A program made the translations under genes and the position numbers. 64,000 bases of DNA from Neurospora intermedia (taxonomy: Eukaryota; Ascomycota; Sordariomycetes; Sordariales; Sordariaceae), in the NCBI GenBank assembly GCA_037102815.1, contig BTPP01000012.1, positions 62,001-126,000 on the forward strand, in the 5' to 3' direction. The first letter of the stretch is position 1; the number at the start of each line of letters is the position of its first letter. The notes under the pieces were generated by a model. It had not been told where the DNA came from. It ran no database searches and saw only the letters and a list, made by a program, of their open reading frames with translations. Below are positions 31,860 to 43,889 of the stretch, piece after piece.

Positions 31860-32348
31860 ATGGGGAAAGCATACATCGATCATGCCCCATATGTACCTAT
31901 CTTACCTCTCTTAACGAAGAAAAAGAATGAGTCCAGGAAGAGCCTATACACATATGATACACCATTAAACACCTTTCGTCGAGCTAGAAATGCATTATCT
32001 GTCTCTGAATTGACATATTCATACTATCGTCAGGTCTCCATCATTAACGAAACACACACATTGATTGTGAAAACGCCTATACAAAGGATGATCGCGGAGT
32101 TGGAGGCCAGTTGGCGAACCAGACTGCATGATACCCCAAAAAGTACGACCCCAAAGGGCCTGTTAATCCCGAGCTCGGGTTTGGCGGCTTGGAGCCCAAT
32201 CAGCAGCGACAATTCCTCCACTAATATCCTACACAGCGCTACAACAGTCTTGAATCGGGTGGTAGAGGGGTGTGAACCGGCAGTTTATCCCGAGATCGGA
32301 TTTCAACCAATGGACCACCCAGGAATAAAGTATAAGAGAACTCGTTAG
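31860..32348 (+). CDS. Orphan ORF, 162 codons
   Basis: Open frame starting MGKAYIDHAPYVPIL. It is compositionally ordinary but matches no family I recognise. It lies only 12 bp after the broken coiled-coil ORF and may be part of the same decayed gene. AT-richer codon use than the neighbours argues for a relic or a recent orphan. Confidence 0.25.
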   Translation: MGKAYIDHAPYVPILPLLTKKKNESRKSLYTYDTPLNTFRRARNALSVSELTYSYYRQVSIINETHTLIVKTPIQRMIAELEASWRTRLHDTPKSTTPKGLLIPSSGLAAWSPISSDNSSTNILHSATTVLNRVVEGCEPAVYPEIGFQPMDHPGIKYKRTR

Positions 32349-32451
32349 GCCACGTGCTGCAAGCTGTGAGCTGTCCCAGTGGTGGTCTTGACTTATTGCC
32401 TCTATGCACCCTGCTATCGAAAACGGCAGGACTCATCTCAACATCTTCAAC

Positions 32452-33528
32452 ATGCTTGCTCCTCGACGGCTGCTGTGCTTGGCTTCAAGGACCCAAAGAT
32501 GCAGGTCCTTTGCGACAACCACGTCAGGGCCCCTGAATCTTCCCCACGCCATCAAGCCCTCTCTCGCCGAACAGCAGCAGCGGCAGCTCAGCCCTCGTAA
32601 CCTCGAGGCAGCCGTTCGCCACATGCACCGCGATGGCCTAGTCGTCGTTGAGGATGCCGTTCCTCTGAATGACCTAGACCACCTGAACCGCAAGATGGTT
32701 CAAGATGCCCGCACCCTGCAGGCTCGCGGCAAAGACGGCCCCTTCAACTACAACCAGGGGAATCTCCAACAAGACGCCCCTCCGGTAGCCGAGTACTTTT
32801 CCACCTCGGTGTTCGCCAGTACGTCCACAACATTCCACATGTACTTAAGGTTGTGTTGTACAACCTGACTCCCCTCTCTAGACCCCATCGCAACCCAGAT
32901 AACCTCCCACGTCCTCGGCCCACGCCCAAAATGGACCTTCTGCTCCGCCAACGCCGCCATGCCGCCCCTCCCCGGCGCGGACCCCCAGCGCCAACCCGTC
33001 CACTCAGACGCCGACTTCGCCCACCCGGCGCACCCCTTTGCGCTCGTCATCAACGTGCCCCTCGTCACCATGACGCCCGACAACGGATCCACCGAGCTTT
33101 GGCTGGGCACGCACAACCTCGCCGGGGAGGATAGTAGCAGTGGCCACGCAGCGCAGGAGGGTGCCCACGGCGAGCGCGCCAGCGGGCGCATCCGCCCTGA
33201 GCTCCTGGTGCGGCGGGCGGCGGTGCGCGCGCCGTGCCAGCCGACGGTGAGGAAGGGGAGTATCGTGGTGCGGGACCTGCGGCTGTGGCACGCGGGAATG
33301 CCGAATCGGACTGCCGGGGAGGTGCGGATCATGCTGGCCATGATCCATTTTGCGCCGTGGTATCGGAATCGGATGAGGTTGGAATTGGGGGCGGATGTGA
33401 GGCCCGTGCTGGAGCGGGAGGATCTGGGGTTGGAGGTGCCGGTGGACTGGGTCGGGAGGGAGGAGGTGTTGGAGAGGTATCTGAATAGGGGGTTTGGAAA
33501 TAGTTATGATTTTGATCAGGAGGCTTAG
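32452..33528 (+). CDS. Phytanoyl-CoA dioxygenase (PhyH) family protein
   Basis: Fe(II)/2-oxoglutarate-dependent oxygenase of the PhyH family; the substrate is unknown. Two exons, 32452-32818 and 32882-33528, close in phase to 337 aa. The iron site is visible: H-x-D in PVHSDADF (about residues 162-165) and the distal His in LRLWHAGMPNRT (about 259), with the nearby Arg for 2-oxoglutarate. ELWLGTHNL is the usual strand between them. The start at 32452 (MLAPRRLLCLASRTQR) is preferred over 32404, because it gives a clean Arg-rich, acid-free N-terminus that looks like a mitochondrial presequence. GC content is high in exon 2. The C-terminus (NSYDFDQEA) follows a family-like helix. Confidence 0.87.
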
Positions 33529-34626
33529 AGCTAGTGCTCGGGTTCTGAAACGGATTGTAGCCTAGGTACCTGATGCCCGTACGGAAGATTGTTGGGATCG
33601 AAAACACAAAGACTTGACCGGTCTAGTTGTCACTGGTTGTAAACACATGGTGCCATAAGAATCAAGACCGACTTAATTTCCCAGGGTACCAAGCAAGGAC
33701 TCAGCCGAGAGCTATGTCCATCCCCAACCTCCATTTCCTCCCTTATTCCCTTCCTTGTTTTCCCAACCTTGTTTGTCACGACGGACGGTCTCCCAAGTAA
33801 ATCCATTCTAGAGGGTCGAGACCTCGTAATAATGAGTTGTGGGGAAGTGCGTGTTGGTTTTGGGTAAGATATCGAGGAGTGTCTAGTGTACTGCCCATGG
33901 GGACAGGCAGACTGGGTCCAGAAAATTTAGACTGGGTGCACACAGCAGAATAGTATGGGTAAAAGGGTGGTACGTGCACGGTCGGTTGTTCTAATCTGTT
34001 TCGAGAGTCATACTTCATACCTCTATGCTAACGGGTTATGGTATACTCATCTAACATGATCATTTCCGTCTCGGCACTGTCACAACACAACTAAGCCGTT
34101 CCATGATTCAGAGCTTTTGACATTCCTTCAGTGTCCTCACTTGCATTATGTCTTCTTCTTCTTCTAGTTTGCCTTCTTCATGTCTCGTCTTGTCTTTTGC
34201 CAGTCCCAGTTTCAGTTCCAGTTCCAAACTTGAACTAATGGTATCCATCCCTCCATCCATCCATGTATCCCGTCCTTACATCGTCTTTATCGTACATCAA
34301 ACGTCCATCTCCAAAAACTATGAAATTTACAAGAAGATTAAAAGAAATCTCTAGAAACGCAAATTCTCCCATCGATTGCTCTCCCTCTTGCTCCAGGAAC
34401 TTCCACTCCTACTCCGACTACCCTGACTCCATTCCTCATCTCTCTGACTTCGTATTTGTGGCCAATCGGGAGGATGAGTCGCTGATCTCATCCTCGACGC
34501 CGGCTTTGGTCTCTCTGGTAACGAGGGTCTCTAACCAGTCGGGGGAACCAGGGAAGCAGGAGGAGCCTGAAGGGCTGAATGGGCAGGGACAGCAGGGACG
34601 GTGTTACCAGGGTGATGCTTCTGATT
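33529..34626. other. Intergenic between convergent genes
   Basis: 1.1 kb. A plus-strand frame at 34263-34781 runs into the 3' end of the channel gene and is a shadow. There are short tcttcttct and ccatccatccatcc runs (34150, 34248-34265). Nothing else recognised. Confidence 0.4.
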
Positions 34627-37600
34627 CTATCTGTGTTCCTGGTTGTGAGAGGTTTGGGTTTGAGTCAAGTCAGAGCCCGTCACTGCGGCCGCGGCTTGTT
34701 GGGGTAAGTTCCCTGGAAGTTGGGCTTGCGGTGGTTGTCCTTGCTGAGTCTGCTGTGTCTGTCCTTGAGGAGGAGCAGTAGTTGTCGTAGGTCTGTTTAC
34801 TACCGCTGTCGGGTTAGACATACTCGCTCCCCTCGGCCTTGCTCCCACCGGTCCTCCTGTCCCGCTTGGACCGGCCGTGGGGGTTGGACTGAGCGTCATA
34901 GGCGACGGAGCAGGCAAAGTCTGCGGTGGCGGGATCGTCGTGGCAGTTGCTCCAGGGGCGGTGTAAACCGGCTGAGGAGCCTGTGGCTGCTGTGATTGAG
35001 GAGATAAAGTCGACTGTCCCGCGTACAATCCACCACTGGCGATGGGCGAGCTAGGGCTCATCGGTGGTTGATTCTGTTGCGCGGCATAAGCTGCCCCGGC
35101 GTATTGCGACATACTCGGCCCTGGCTGTCCTTGTCCAGCGTATCCCTGGCCGTAGGTGTAGGTACCGGGGCTGATGCCGGCTTCGCCTCTCTCTACGTCA
35201 AAGGAAAGGTTGGAGCGGCGGCCAGTGTTCGGGCTGCGAATGCTGCCGAAGCCACTGCCGACGCCACTGCCGACCGAGGGACGAGTGACGTGCACGCTCA
35301 GAGACCTATTCCCGGACGGCAGTCCCTCGCCTGGTTTTCTGCGTCCGCGCTGAGACTCACGGACCGACAAGTAATTCCGGCGGGAGATGGAAGAGGCGGC
35401 ATCGTCACCGGCGCGGCCGACGGGGGAAGCGTCACGCGAGCGCAGGGTGGCCCTGTCGTAGCCCCAATCGTCTAGCGCCTCGGCGACGGGATCGGAGGCG
35501 TTGATGTTGGCGACTGCTTGTTGCTCGGCTTCCAGCTTGCTGCTTCCTGTTTTGCCGCTGCCCGAAATGTCATCATCCTCTTGCTGGCGTAGTTTGTTAA
35601 CCATTTTGGCCGCCGCCTTGTCCTTGTCCGCCTTTTCTCTAGCCGTCGCAGCGAAATCATCGGTTACAGCAACAGAGTAAGTCGGGTTGTTAGGACCGCC
35701 CAACGCCTCACCACCACCACCGGGGCCGTTGATGGGGACCGCCTTGAGGGCCAAGGCCAAAGCGCACATGAATTTGGAGCGACGGGTGCAACGCACGGCC
35801 TCGTTGTGCCAGTTGGACTTGTGCTTGATTTGAATCTTAAGCGTCATCTTGTCCAAGTTGCCGACGTCGTTGATCATGATGTTGATGTCGGGCTGGAAGT
35901 CGCGGCTATTATCGGGCGAGCGGACAAACTTTTCGAGTTCGAGGCGGAGAAGCTCAATATCTTCGAATGAGGTATCATATGATACAGCAACGTCGACGGT
36001 TTCTTTCATGGCCTTGGATCGCGTGACGTTTTCGATCCAGAGGTTGTTGAGTTGGATGTTGGGGACCTACATAGCCGTTAGCATATGGACAGGAGGGTTA
36101 AGAAGAGATGTAAAAGGGGCAAGACACATACCTGAACAACTTGCATCTTGTCAATACGGGTAAAGACCGTGTAGAGGAGAGAGATCTTCTCGACAATGAG
36201 CTGCTCAGCGTCGGGACCCTTGATATCAACACGATCGCCAACATCATACGGATGCTTGACAAACAGGAAGATGCAAGAACCTAGGAACTCCTGCGTGGTA
36301 ACCGCGAAGACGAAGGACAGCGACAAAAGCGTGGTGCCAGCCGTGGCTAGAGTTGTCACAAAGCTGCTCTGGAAGACCACCAAGAAGATAATGATCACAA
36401 TGATCAGCACCACAAACAGCAAGACCTTATCAAACACCGTCAAGGCTTGACTGATGTCCTTCATGCTGTGGGCGATTGCCTTTCTCTCCTTACCGATATC
36501 GACAACCTTGCGGATCATCTCGTCGAGACTAATGTCGCCGTTTTGGTCGGCATCGATGGCGTTAAAGCACTCCTCGGCCTCTTCGCGGTGGTGGGGGCCC
36601 AGCACTTCGATGATGTCGTCCAGCAAAAGGGCCTCCTCGCCTTCGGCCGCGAAGGACATCCAGATACGACGGGCCATGGCCTCGGAGCTGCGGACTTTTT
36701 CGAGCGCTTCAATGACGATGGAGTGCGCGGACGTGGGGTTGAAGACGTTCTTGCCGGTGATCTCGGAGGCAATGTTGCCGAACACCGAGGTGATCTTGTC
36801 GCCGATGCGGTGGACGTCGCCGACGATACGCATGGGGGTGCTGGTGCCTCCGGGGCGCATCTTCTCGGCCCGGTCGCGCATGAGGAGAGCGTTGATACTA
36901 TCGCTGATGACATAGTCCTCGTCGGCAAACTCGGGGCAGTACATGGGGAAGAGAGTCCTCGAAGCGTCGTAGAGGAGACCCAGGAGGTAGATGTCGCGCT
37001 TGGAGTCCTGGATGCGATTGTGAAAGGAGCGTTGGTGATACGAAATGCTGATGAGCTGGACAATGGCCTTTTCTCCCAGCAAAACGCCAAACGAGATGAA
37101 GAGGGATAGCAGGATGCGCTTGATGGTGTGGACCCATTCGATGCTGTCGTCTGTAAAGCGGAACTTGAACACAAGCCAGGAGGCCAGCAGCCAGAGAAAC
37201 AAGGACAGATTGATCTCGAGAGCAGCCAGCACGTTGGCGTACTTGCGGGTTCCAGCGCTGACGACACCGCAGAGAAACATGAAGACGTGAGGGAGAACGT
37301 GGGCGACAAGCTTGGCGGTCCAAAGCGACAGCCACGAGATTTCGATCCAGAGAAAGAGCCAGAAGAGAGTGTAGTTTTCCTTGTCGCTGTCGCTGGTGCC
37401 AAGCTGGATGTTATCCACGTTGCCCGTAAAGGGCAGCACAAAGAGGGGGATGGCGAACAGGAAGGCGATGGGGATGATGTAGATGAGGTAGCGGGTGACG
37501 AAGGGGAAGCTGACAACCTTGCGATAGAAGCGACCCAGCGCGTTCAGCTTGTGATCCTCACTCATATTGGTGCCCGGCCGGCTCAGATCTCGCACACGGC

Positions 37601-37898
37601 GCCGTCCAGAAGGCCCGGCCTGGCGGTGGCTGGCCTTGCTGGGTTTGTGAAAGAGGCCATGCTTCTCGGTGGGGGACGAGGATGAGTCGACGGTGCCGCC
37701 CAGGGTGTTGGAGAGAGTCTGGTCAGCCTTTCGAACACCACCACCATTGGAGGACCTCGAGGCAGTAGATGCGTTGGTACGGATGGGTCGTAGTGGGATA
37801 TCATTAAGTTGATCCATTTCAACGTCGGAGTCAGTGTTGGAAGGGATATGGTGGAATCCCCGATGCCCTGTCGGCGACTTCGTACTTCTTAAGGACAT
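34627..37898 (-). CDS. EF-hand MscS-type mechanosensitive ion channel
   Basis: Fungal MscS-like channel with an EF-hand, the class that in yeasts and moulds sits in ER or cell membranes and controls Ca2+ during osmotic shock. Two exons, 37898-36132 and 36066-34627, join in phase 0 and give 1,068 aa. The order is a Ser-rich cytosolic N-terminus, four hydrophobic segments (from FVTRYLIYIIPIAFLFAI to ILLSLFISFGVLLGEKAI), an EF-hand loop (DADQNGDISLDE, about 447-458), then VLLFVVLIIVIIIFLVVF and the pore-lining TLLSLSFVFAVTTQEFLGS. The MscS beta-domain follows (FVKHPYDVGDRVDI) and then the carboxy alpha/beta domain, which continues into exon 2. The last 300 residues are disordered and rich in Gln/Pro/Thr/Gly. 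The start is the first ATG of the frame. Confidence 0.93.
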
Positions 37899-40812
37899 AG
37901 CTAAAGAGGTACTAGTAGAGGTAGTTGGACGCGGACGTCAGAGGGGTGGGTCCAGGTCGCCGTCGATGGTTTGGTGGAATGTGTGGGGAAACAGGCCGCG
38001 GCGGTGATCTCAGGACCTGGACGGCGGCCTTGGCGAACGAGAGTCGGTGAAGTGGAGCAGATGGTCGGAGTTTATCGAAGCTTTTTCTCTTCTAATTTTG
38101 AACTTGAAGGATGGTGATCAACAACAAAGAGAGGGAGGGAGAGACAGAGACAAAGACTGTGGTTGGCTGGTGATGCGGTAACGTAACGGTAGCAGCGCCG
38201 AGGGAACGAATGTGGAGAGTAATGAACGCGATTGGATGTGGTATTTCCAGGTTATTGATGAATGATGAGAGGGTGAACACACAAAGATGATTGTCAAGGA
38301 AAAGAGAAAAGAAAAGCGAAGAGGATTGAAGGGGAGGGCGAGAAGTGGGAGGAATTCAAGGGACTTATTGTTGTTCACTTTCAAAAGGGTTTTTTTTTTT
38401 TTTTCTCAGTTCACTTCTCGTTCTTTGACGGTACAGTACCGTGACTGTGTAAGTACTGTATCGTATCAGTCACTGCAGTGGCACTTAGTACAACTGAATC
38501 CCATACTCTGGTTTATTGGTGGTTCGAGACCTCGGGTCAACTCCTCCCTACTGTCCAGCAGTGTACTGTGTAGGCATTATCAAAATGAATACGTCGTATT
38601 GGATCTTGTTGATGGCTTGGCTTTCGGATCCTGACCTAGCCATTTTCGTGTTGTAAACTGAAGCTGCTTCAGTTCTTTTTCTCACAATAGAATACCGACA
38701 CCCACCCTATTGTTGGTCCTTGTAAGGCTTAGTAGAGGTAGGACTGATACTGCCGTAAGGTAAGTACTGCTCTGTACAGTACCGTGTCAGTGTGTGAATG
38801 TGCCTTCCCGGATCGCATGTTTCTCGTTGTTTCCAGTTTCAGTTTGCCTTTTTGCGGTTTGCATTTCTGACAACGGTGGGGCCCTCTGTCCATTCGTTTT
38901 GGGATTAGCCCGGCCTCCATCTTATTCCAGGGGTGCAGCAGTCTCCTGTGGATCTTTTCCCCCAGGTTCAGCCACTGAACGCCTCAGGCCGGTTAGCGAC
39001 ATCCGTTCCCTGTTTCACATAACAGATGGACCCCGATTTGTCAAGCCCGGTGTGTGTGATTGGTCAGTGCTCTCTTTGTGTGGCTGCTTGGGGTCCACAC
39101 CTCCATCAGCCTGCCTTTTTTTCTTCTTTTCTTTGCAGTCGGTTGACTTTGTTGTGGCATGCCAGTGTCTTCTGTTGACATTCCTCTGGCATTCCGTGGG
39201 GGGTTGGTGTGGTGTCGTGGTGTGTCTCGTCAGGTTCCTGAACCACACTACGATGAAGTTGAAATAGTACTTACAGTAGTGTGCATATCGGGAATATGCA
39301 GCTCGTTCATCCTACATGTTATGTACAGTATGCACTCCAACTTGGTTGTGCAGTCTGACCCGAGTCCCTGACATCACTCCATCTCTGACCACGAATGGAT
39401 ACACAACATGTGTCTTGTCCTCTGTCATGTCAACAACAGGATGTTCAAGAGAGAACGGTAGTCAACACACTCAACCAACGCTTCTTCGATTTAATACTCA
39501 TTCCTTTAGCCTACTGCACAGTACAAGCAACCAGCCCTTGACACTGCCAACAGCCGCCAGCTGGAATTGCGATCAACACTCGGCATCCTCTCAAGTCCAC
39601 CAGCTGAACTCAATAGTAACCGTGTAGTGTGTCTCGAGTGTGTGCATATGTAGTGTGGTACATATGTCCTACACTGGACTACGTCACAGCCCATGCCGGA
39701 ATCCCGTCTCTGCCGTCCCACGGAGCCCTAGGAGCCCACCGTTGGGGACGTAGGTGCGTTAGTCTGTCAATAAAGCCGATGGTTTTTCTGCATCCGAGAT
39801 TTCGATCTGATGCCAACGACCACTTTGCCACTCCATCACTCACCGGGTGGATCATTAACAATGTCTTTTCTCGATACTGTGCCGTGATCCACGCCGCGAC
39901 TGTCGCGTTTGAGAGATCAAAAGAGAGCGGCGTCGGAACAGAGTTCGGTTTTCGGATTGGGAGAGAATTGGCTAATCTCGGAGGGTTTGCCTTGGCTGGG
40001 GAAGGGAAGACCCCTGGTGTGGAGGCAGATGGAGGCGCGTGCTTGGCCATCTCTCGGGGATCTGGCAGCAAAGCTGAGACGTGGTGGGAGATCTAGATTT
40101 GATGCATCCTGGCCCTCTTGGCGTGAATCATAATGGTGTTTCTGATATAGCTGAGAGCAGTGTACACTACTGTACGTATGTAGTGTATGTATGCAGGTAC
40201 AATTGCTTGCTGAGGTGATGGCATTCAAAAGGTTGTCCGTCGTTGAAAACTGCCCGCCTTCTGCCGTCCCGTGCCGTGCCGTGTTGAGGCTGAAGAATGA
40301 CACTACGTACTGTAGTGAGTAGTGTACACCACTAGTGTAAAGAGACTATTGAGGACGACAATATTGAACATGACGTCAGAGTAGCCATCGTGAAAGCGGT
40401 CCAATCCAGTTCGCTTGAGTCAATGGACGGGAGAAGCACAGACCATTTGCCGCGGCTGACGACGACTAACCGAATTACAATCCATAACGTTTAATCAAGG
40501 CCTCGACATGCTGTTTTGTCACTGTTACACGTACTGTTACCGTAACTGCGACCGTTGCAGTCGCCCACCCGCACACTCCAATCCAAGTGGAATGCATAGA
40601 ATGATGAAAGCTGTTGGTCATAGCTCCCGCCCTTCCTGCTCTCTCCACTTAATTTTCCCCGCGATAAGCTGTCACAATAACCTCGATAACGACCGTTGTC
40701 TCGTCAACCACCACGACTCCAGAGCTGCTAGTACTGTACAGTCAGTCCATGGACTAGTATCTAATTAATACCTTATAACATTCACATCAACAACGTCAAT
40801 CGCCCACCCACC
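37899..40812. other. Long intergenic region upstream of two divergent genes
   Basis: 2.9 kb. It has a T-run (38391-38405), a MITE remnant (38501-38545) and many gtac/tacagtac words (38431-38470, 38770-38790, 40160-40330), with no supported coding region. Frames at 38794-39267 and 39629-40096 are featureless and overlap opposite-strand frames. Confidence 0.4.
38501..38545. mobile_element. Remnant of the TA-flanked MITE end
   Basis: The sequence ctggtttattggtggttcga followed by gacctcgggtcaact aligns with the first 45 bp of the MITE left end at 24393 and 52602. Similarity fades after that. It is interpreted as a decayed fragment. Confidence 0.4.
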
Positions 40813-42468
40813 ATGAGACCGTCGCGACTGGCCATGCGGCCCTACACCTGTCTTCAATGCCTCACCCAGACACGCCCCGTCTTCCGCCGACCTACTACTA
40901 CTATCTCTATACAAACACCGCGCATCGCTTCCCTCCATAACAGCTCCCGCTTCCTTCAACATCAACAACAACAACAATCCTCAGACTCCCCAGCTGCTGC
41001 TTCTCGACCAAGCATAGCCCCCAAGCCCGTCGTCGATATCAAGCACATCCGCCAAAACCCAGACCTCTACGCCCAAAACTGCATCGACCGCAACTATCAC
41101 CAACAAGCCTCCTACCCACAACGCATCAACGACCTCCACGCCCAATGGCAAGCGAAGCAGCGCGAGGCTCGCTCTCTGCGTGAACGCTCCAATATCCTGC
41201 GCCGTCAGCTCACCGACCCCGGTTCCATCCGCGACGAAAATGCCGACACCATCGCCGCGGGCACCAAGTTCCTGACGAGGGACGAACTCATTGCCGAAGC
41301 CCGCAAGCTCAAGTCCCTCCTCTCGACCATCGAAGCCGAAGAAACACGTATTCTCTCCGAGATCGAGTCCCTCGCCCTGGCCATCCCCAACCTCACCTCG
41401 GAAGAATCCCCCCGGGGCCCCGAACCCAAACTTCTTTCCTTGATCAACGAACACCCCGAACCCGTCCCTTCGGCCTCCGACCGCGTCTGGCGTTCCCACG
41501 TTCACATTGGCAACGAGCTGGGTCTTCTCGACTTTGCCTCCGCCGGCACCACCTCTGGCTGGGGTTGGTACTTCCTGCTCGACGAAGCTGCCCAGCTCGA
41601 GCAAGCACTCATCGCCTACGCCCTCGACCTCGCCGTGCGCTCCGGCTGGCGCCAGGTCAGCCCGCCCTCCATGGTCTACTCGCACATCGCCTCAGCCTGC
41701 GGTTTCCAACCGCGCGACCAGAACGGCGAAACGCAGATCTATGCTCTCGCCCAATCCGCCGACGACGCCGCCCGCGGCAAGCCCGAGCTCTCCATGGCCG
41801 GCACTTCGGAGATCCCGCTCGCGGGCATGCACGCCTCCAAAATGCTTCTCTGCCCCGGCGACATCTCCGAGTTTTCTCCCCTGAAATACGTTGCCGTCTC
41901 GCGCTGCTACCGCGCCGAAGCCGGCTCCCGCGGCCTCGAGACCAAGGGCTTGTACCGCGTGCACGAGTTCACCAAAGTCGAGCTCTTCGGATGGACGTAC
42001 CCCTCTCCCGACTCGGCGAGCGATGTTTTCAACGAGATTGTCGACTTGCAAACCGACCTCTTGTCTTCCCTCGGTCTGCACTGCCGCGTGCTAGAGATGC
42101 CCACGCACGACCTCGGCGCTTCGGCCACGCGCAAGATTGACATTGAGGCCTTTTTCCCGAGCAGGAGGGAACGCAACGAAGGGTGGGGCGAGGTCACGAG
42201 CGCGAGCATATGCACTGATTATCAGGCTAGAAGGCTGGCGACGAGGCTAAAGGGCGAGGATGGCAAGATGATTGAGGGCGGTTATCCGTTTACGGTGAAC
42301 GGGACGGCCATGGCGGTGCCGAGAGTGCTGGCCGCGTTGTTGGAGAATGGCTGGGACGAGGAGACGGGCACGGTGGTCATTCCCGAGGTTTTGAGAGGGT
42401 GGATGGGTGGAAAGGAGAGGATTGGGCCCAAGCCCCCGACTAAGAAGGGGTTGGGGGTTGGTGTTTAG
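40813..42468 (+). CDS. Seryl-tRNA synthetase, probably mitochondrial
   Basis: Class II aminoacyl-tRNA synthetase that charges tRNA-Ser. Single exon, 551 aa. The N-terminus (MRPSRLAMRPYTCL, then RRPTTTISIQTPRIASLHNSS) is basic and Ser/Thr-rich, as in a mitochondrial presequence, followed by a Gln run. Residues about 78-200 form the SerRS N-terminal coiled-coil arm (DIKHIRQNPDLYAQNC through ETRILSEIESLALAIPNL). The catalytic core shows motif 2 (SRCYRAEAGSRG, about 365-376, then YRVHEF) and motif 3 (NGTAMAVPRVLAALLENG, about 496-513). The serine-site signature GTSEIPLAG is present. The domain order and presequence match the fungal organellar enzyme (Dia4 type in yeast). Confidence 0.92.
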   Translation: MRPSRLAMRPYTCLQCLTQTRPVFRRPTTTISIQTPRIASLHNSSRFLQHQQQQQSSDSPAAASRPSIAPKPVVDIKHIRQNPDLYAQNCIDRNYHQQASYPQRINDLHAQWQAKQREARSLRERSNILRRQLTDPGSIRDENADTIAAGTKFLTRDELIAEARKLKSLLSTIEAEETRILSEIESLALAIPNLTSEESPRGPEPKLLSLINEHPEPVPSASDRVWRSHVHIGNELGLLDFASAGTTSGWGWYFLLDEAAQLEQALIAYALDLAVRSGWRQVSPPSMVYSHIASACGFQPRDQNGETQIYALAQSADDAARGKPELSMAGTSEIPLAGMHASKMLLCPGDISEFSPLKYVAVSRCYRAEAGSRGLETKGLYRVHEFTKVELFGWTYPSPDSASDVFNEIVDLQTDLLSSLGLHCRVLEMPTHDLGASATRKIDIEAFFPSRRERNEGWGEVTSASICTDYQARRLATRLKGEDGKMIEGGYPFTVNGTAMAVPRVLAALLENGWDEETGTVVIPEVLRGWMGGKERIGPKPPTKKGLGVGV

Positions 42469-42636
42469 TAGATGCCAAGGTGGTAGGTATAGTCTGGGAC
42501 ATGGCAAGGGGATAAAAAGGAGTTGATCGGTGGTGTATGATACAGATGTATGGTTGGTTGTATTGTTTTGGCAGGAAAAGCATGTTAATGGAGTACGGTT
42601 ACTTGTTTGTATTGCACATCCCGCCTACTGCTCACT

Positions 42637-42700
42637 GTCGTGATGCCTCCGGCAGCCCCATTTGGGGAAAAGGGGGGGGGGACCTCGCTCTGCTCGAAGG
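42637..42700 (+). repeat. Solitary relative of the 64-bp motif in the Hsp70 intron
   Basis: Starts GTCGTGATGCCTCCGGCAGC and ends ACCTCGCTCTGCTCGAAGG, with exactly the same 64-bp length as 18668-18731. Bases 1-21 differ at two sites and bases 41-64 at three; the middle 19 bases largely differ and include a run of ten G. No GIY-YIG sequence is attached. Confidence 0.65.
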
Positions 42701-43164
42701 ACTGGGTTAAGGATTCTGGCCATCCCAAGATTCATATGCATTCCGCTATAATAGTGAGTGTCTACTTCAATCCGTGTCTCTCAACTCTTTCCAGGTCTAA
42801 TTGGGCCGTTATTATTCCATGACAGGGTTTGTTCCGGTCGCTCATCTGTACTTCAGACATATCTAGCTATCTAAAAGAGACTGATGGCGTCTCAAACTGT
42901 ACCTAGGTAGGTAGAGTAGTGCCCTTGGTGTTTCTCGGCCCAGCCCCCATGGACTGGACCTGGCTGTAGGTCTTGCCCACATCCTATTGTCATATCGTGC
43001 AGCGTGCCGCTTATTCTGAAATTTCTTTCGCCCTTTGATTGACAAACAAAGCAAGGTTTTGCCGAAGCTAGGTACAGATAACTGCGTGGTAGGGACGGTA
43101 TATAAAAACGCAATGCCCGACCCTCTTATGAAGCCTCGAGGTAGGATTTGGTTACAGTACTCGG

Positions 43165-43470
43165 AAATCCGGTGATGCGTATGCGGCAAAGAATCGGGCA
43201 AGATATCCGCTTTCAGCTTTCAGGGAATTCAGACATAGTGGTAAAGGTACGTAGCAGGTAACCCCATGCAGACAGACATGCGTATGCCAGCTAAAAAATT
43301 AATTTCGGGAGACGTGTTGCAGCCCCGAAATACTGTAAATTCAATTTCCCAAGTGCCTCATCTTGTTCTACCCGGCATAAATGTTGCAGTATGCTTACCC
43401 TACAAACCACATATATGCCTGATTCCTTGGTGGTTGAGAACGGATGGCCCAAGTCTTTGCAGGAGCCTCG
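43165..43470. mobile_element. Degenerate copy of the foldback element
   Basis: Word matches to the intact element at 43566-43889 occur in the same order: tttcagggaattcagacat for the left arm, gggagacgtgttgcagcccc with actgtaaattcaat for the centre, and ataaatgttgcagtatgctt for the right arm. Heavy substitution is seen throughout. The borders are approximate. Confidence 0.5.
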
Positions 43471-43565
43471 CATTTGTGTTACATGTGCCTCATGTATGAC
43501 TAGAAAATCGAGGATTTTCTTTATGCCCGTACTGGCCTGTAAAAACCATCCAAAACATCTTTACC

Positions 43566-43889
43566 TACCGCATTGTTTCAGGGCATCCATCTTTAGGTTC
43601 CCAGGAAATCAGGCATAAAACCACATACATATGCCCAATTTTGTACATTTTATGCCCACCAAAATAAGCGGGGGAGTTGTGTTGCCACTCCGGAGCACTG
43701 TAAATTCGATATGTCTAGTGCCATGTCTTTCCTACCTATTTTGTCAAGGGAGTTGGAGGGTGCGGAGACTGAGAATCACGGTCTTGCATAGAAATTTTGG
43801 TGGGCATATATGTTGCAGTAGAGGTATGCTTATACATCATGCCTGAGTTCCTGGGAACCTAAAGATGGATGCCCCGAGACAATGCGGTA
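43566..43889. mobile_element. Foldback/MITE element with inverted repeats of about 100 bp
   Basis: The left end TACCGCATTGTTTCAGGGCA pairs with the right end TGCCCCGAGACAATGCGGTA. The arms stay alignable for about 100 bp, to tatgcccaccaaaat on the left (about 43668) and its complement on the right (about 43792). The centre of about 120 bp is unique. It has no coding capacity. Both ends begin and end in TA. Confidence 0.8.

Noticed and set aside
32239-32348. tRNA-like sequence around ggtggtagaggggtgtgaac
   Set aside because: No acceptor or T-arm pairing could be made. The B-box-like word is absent.
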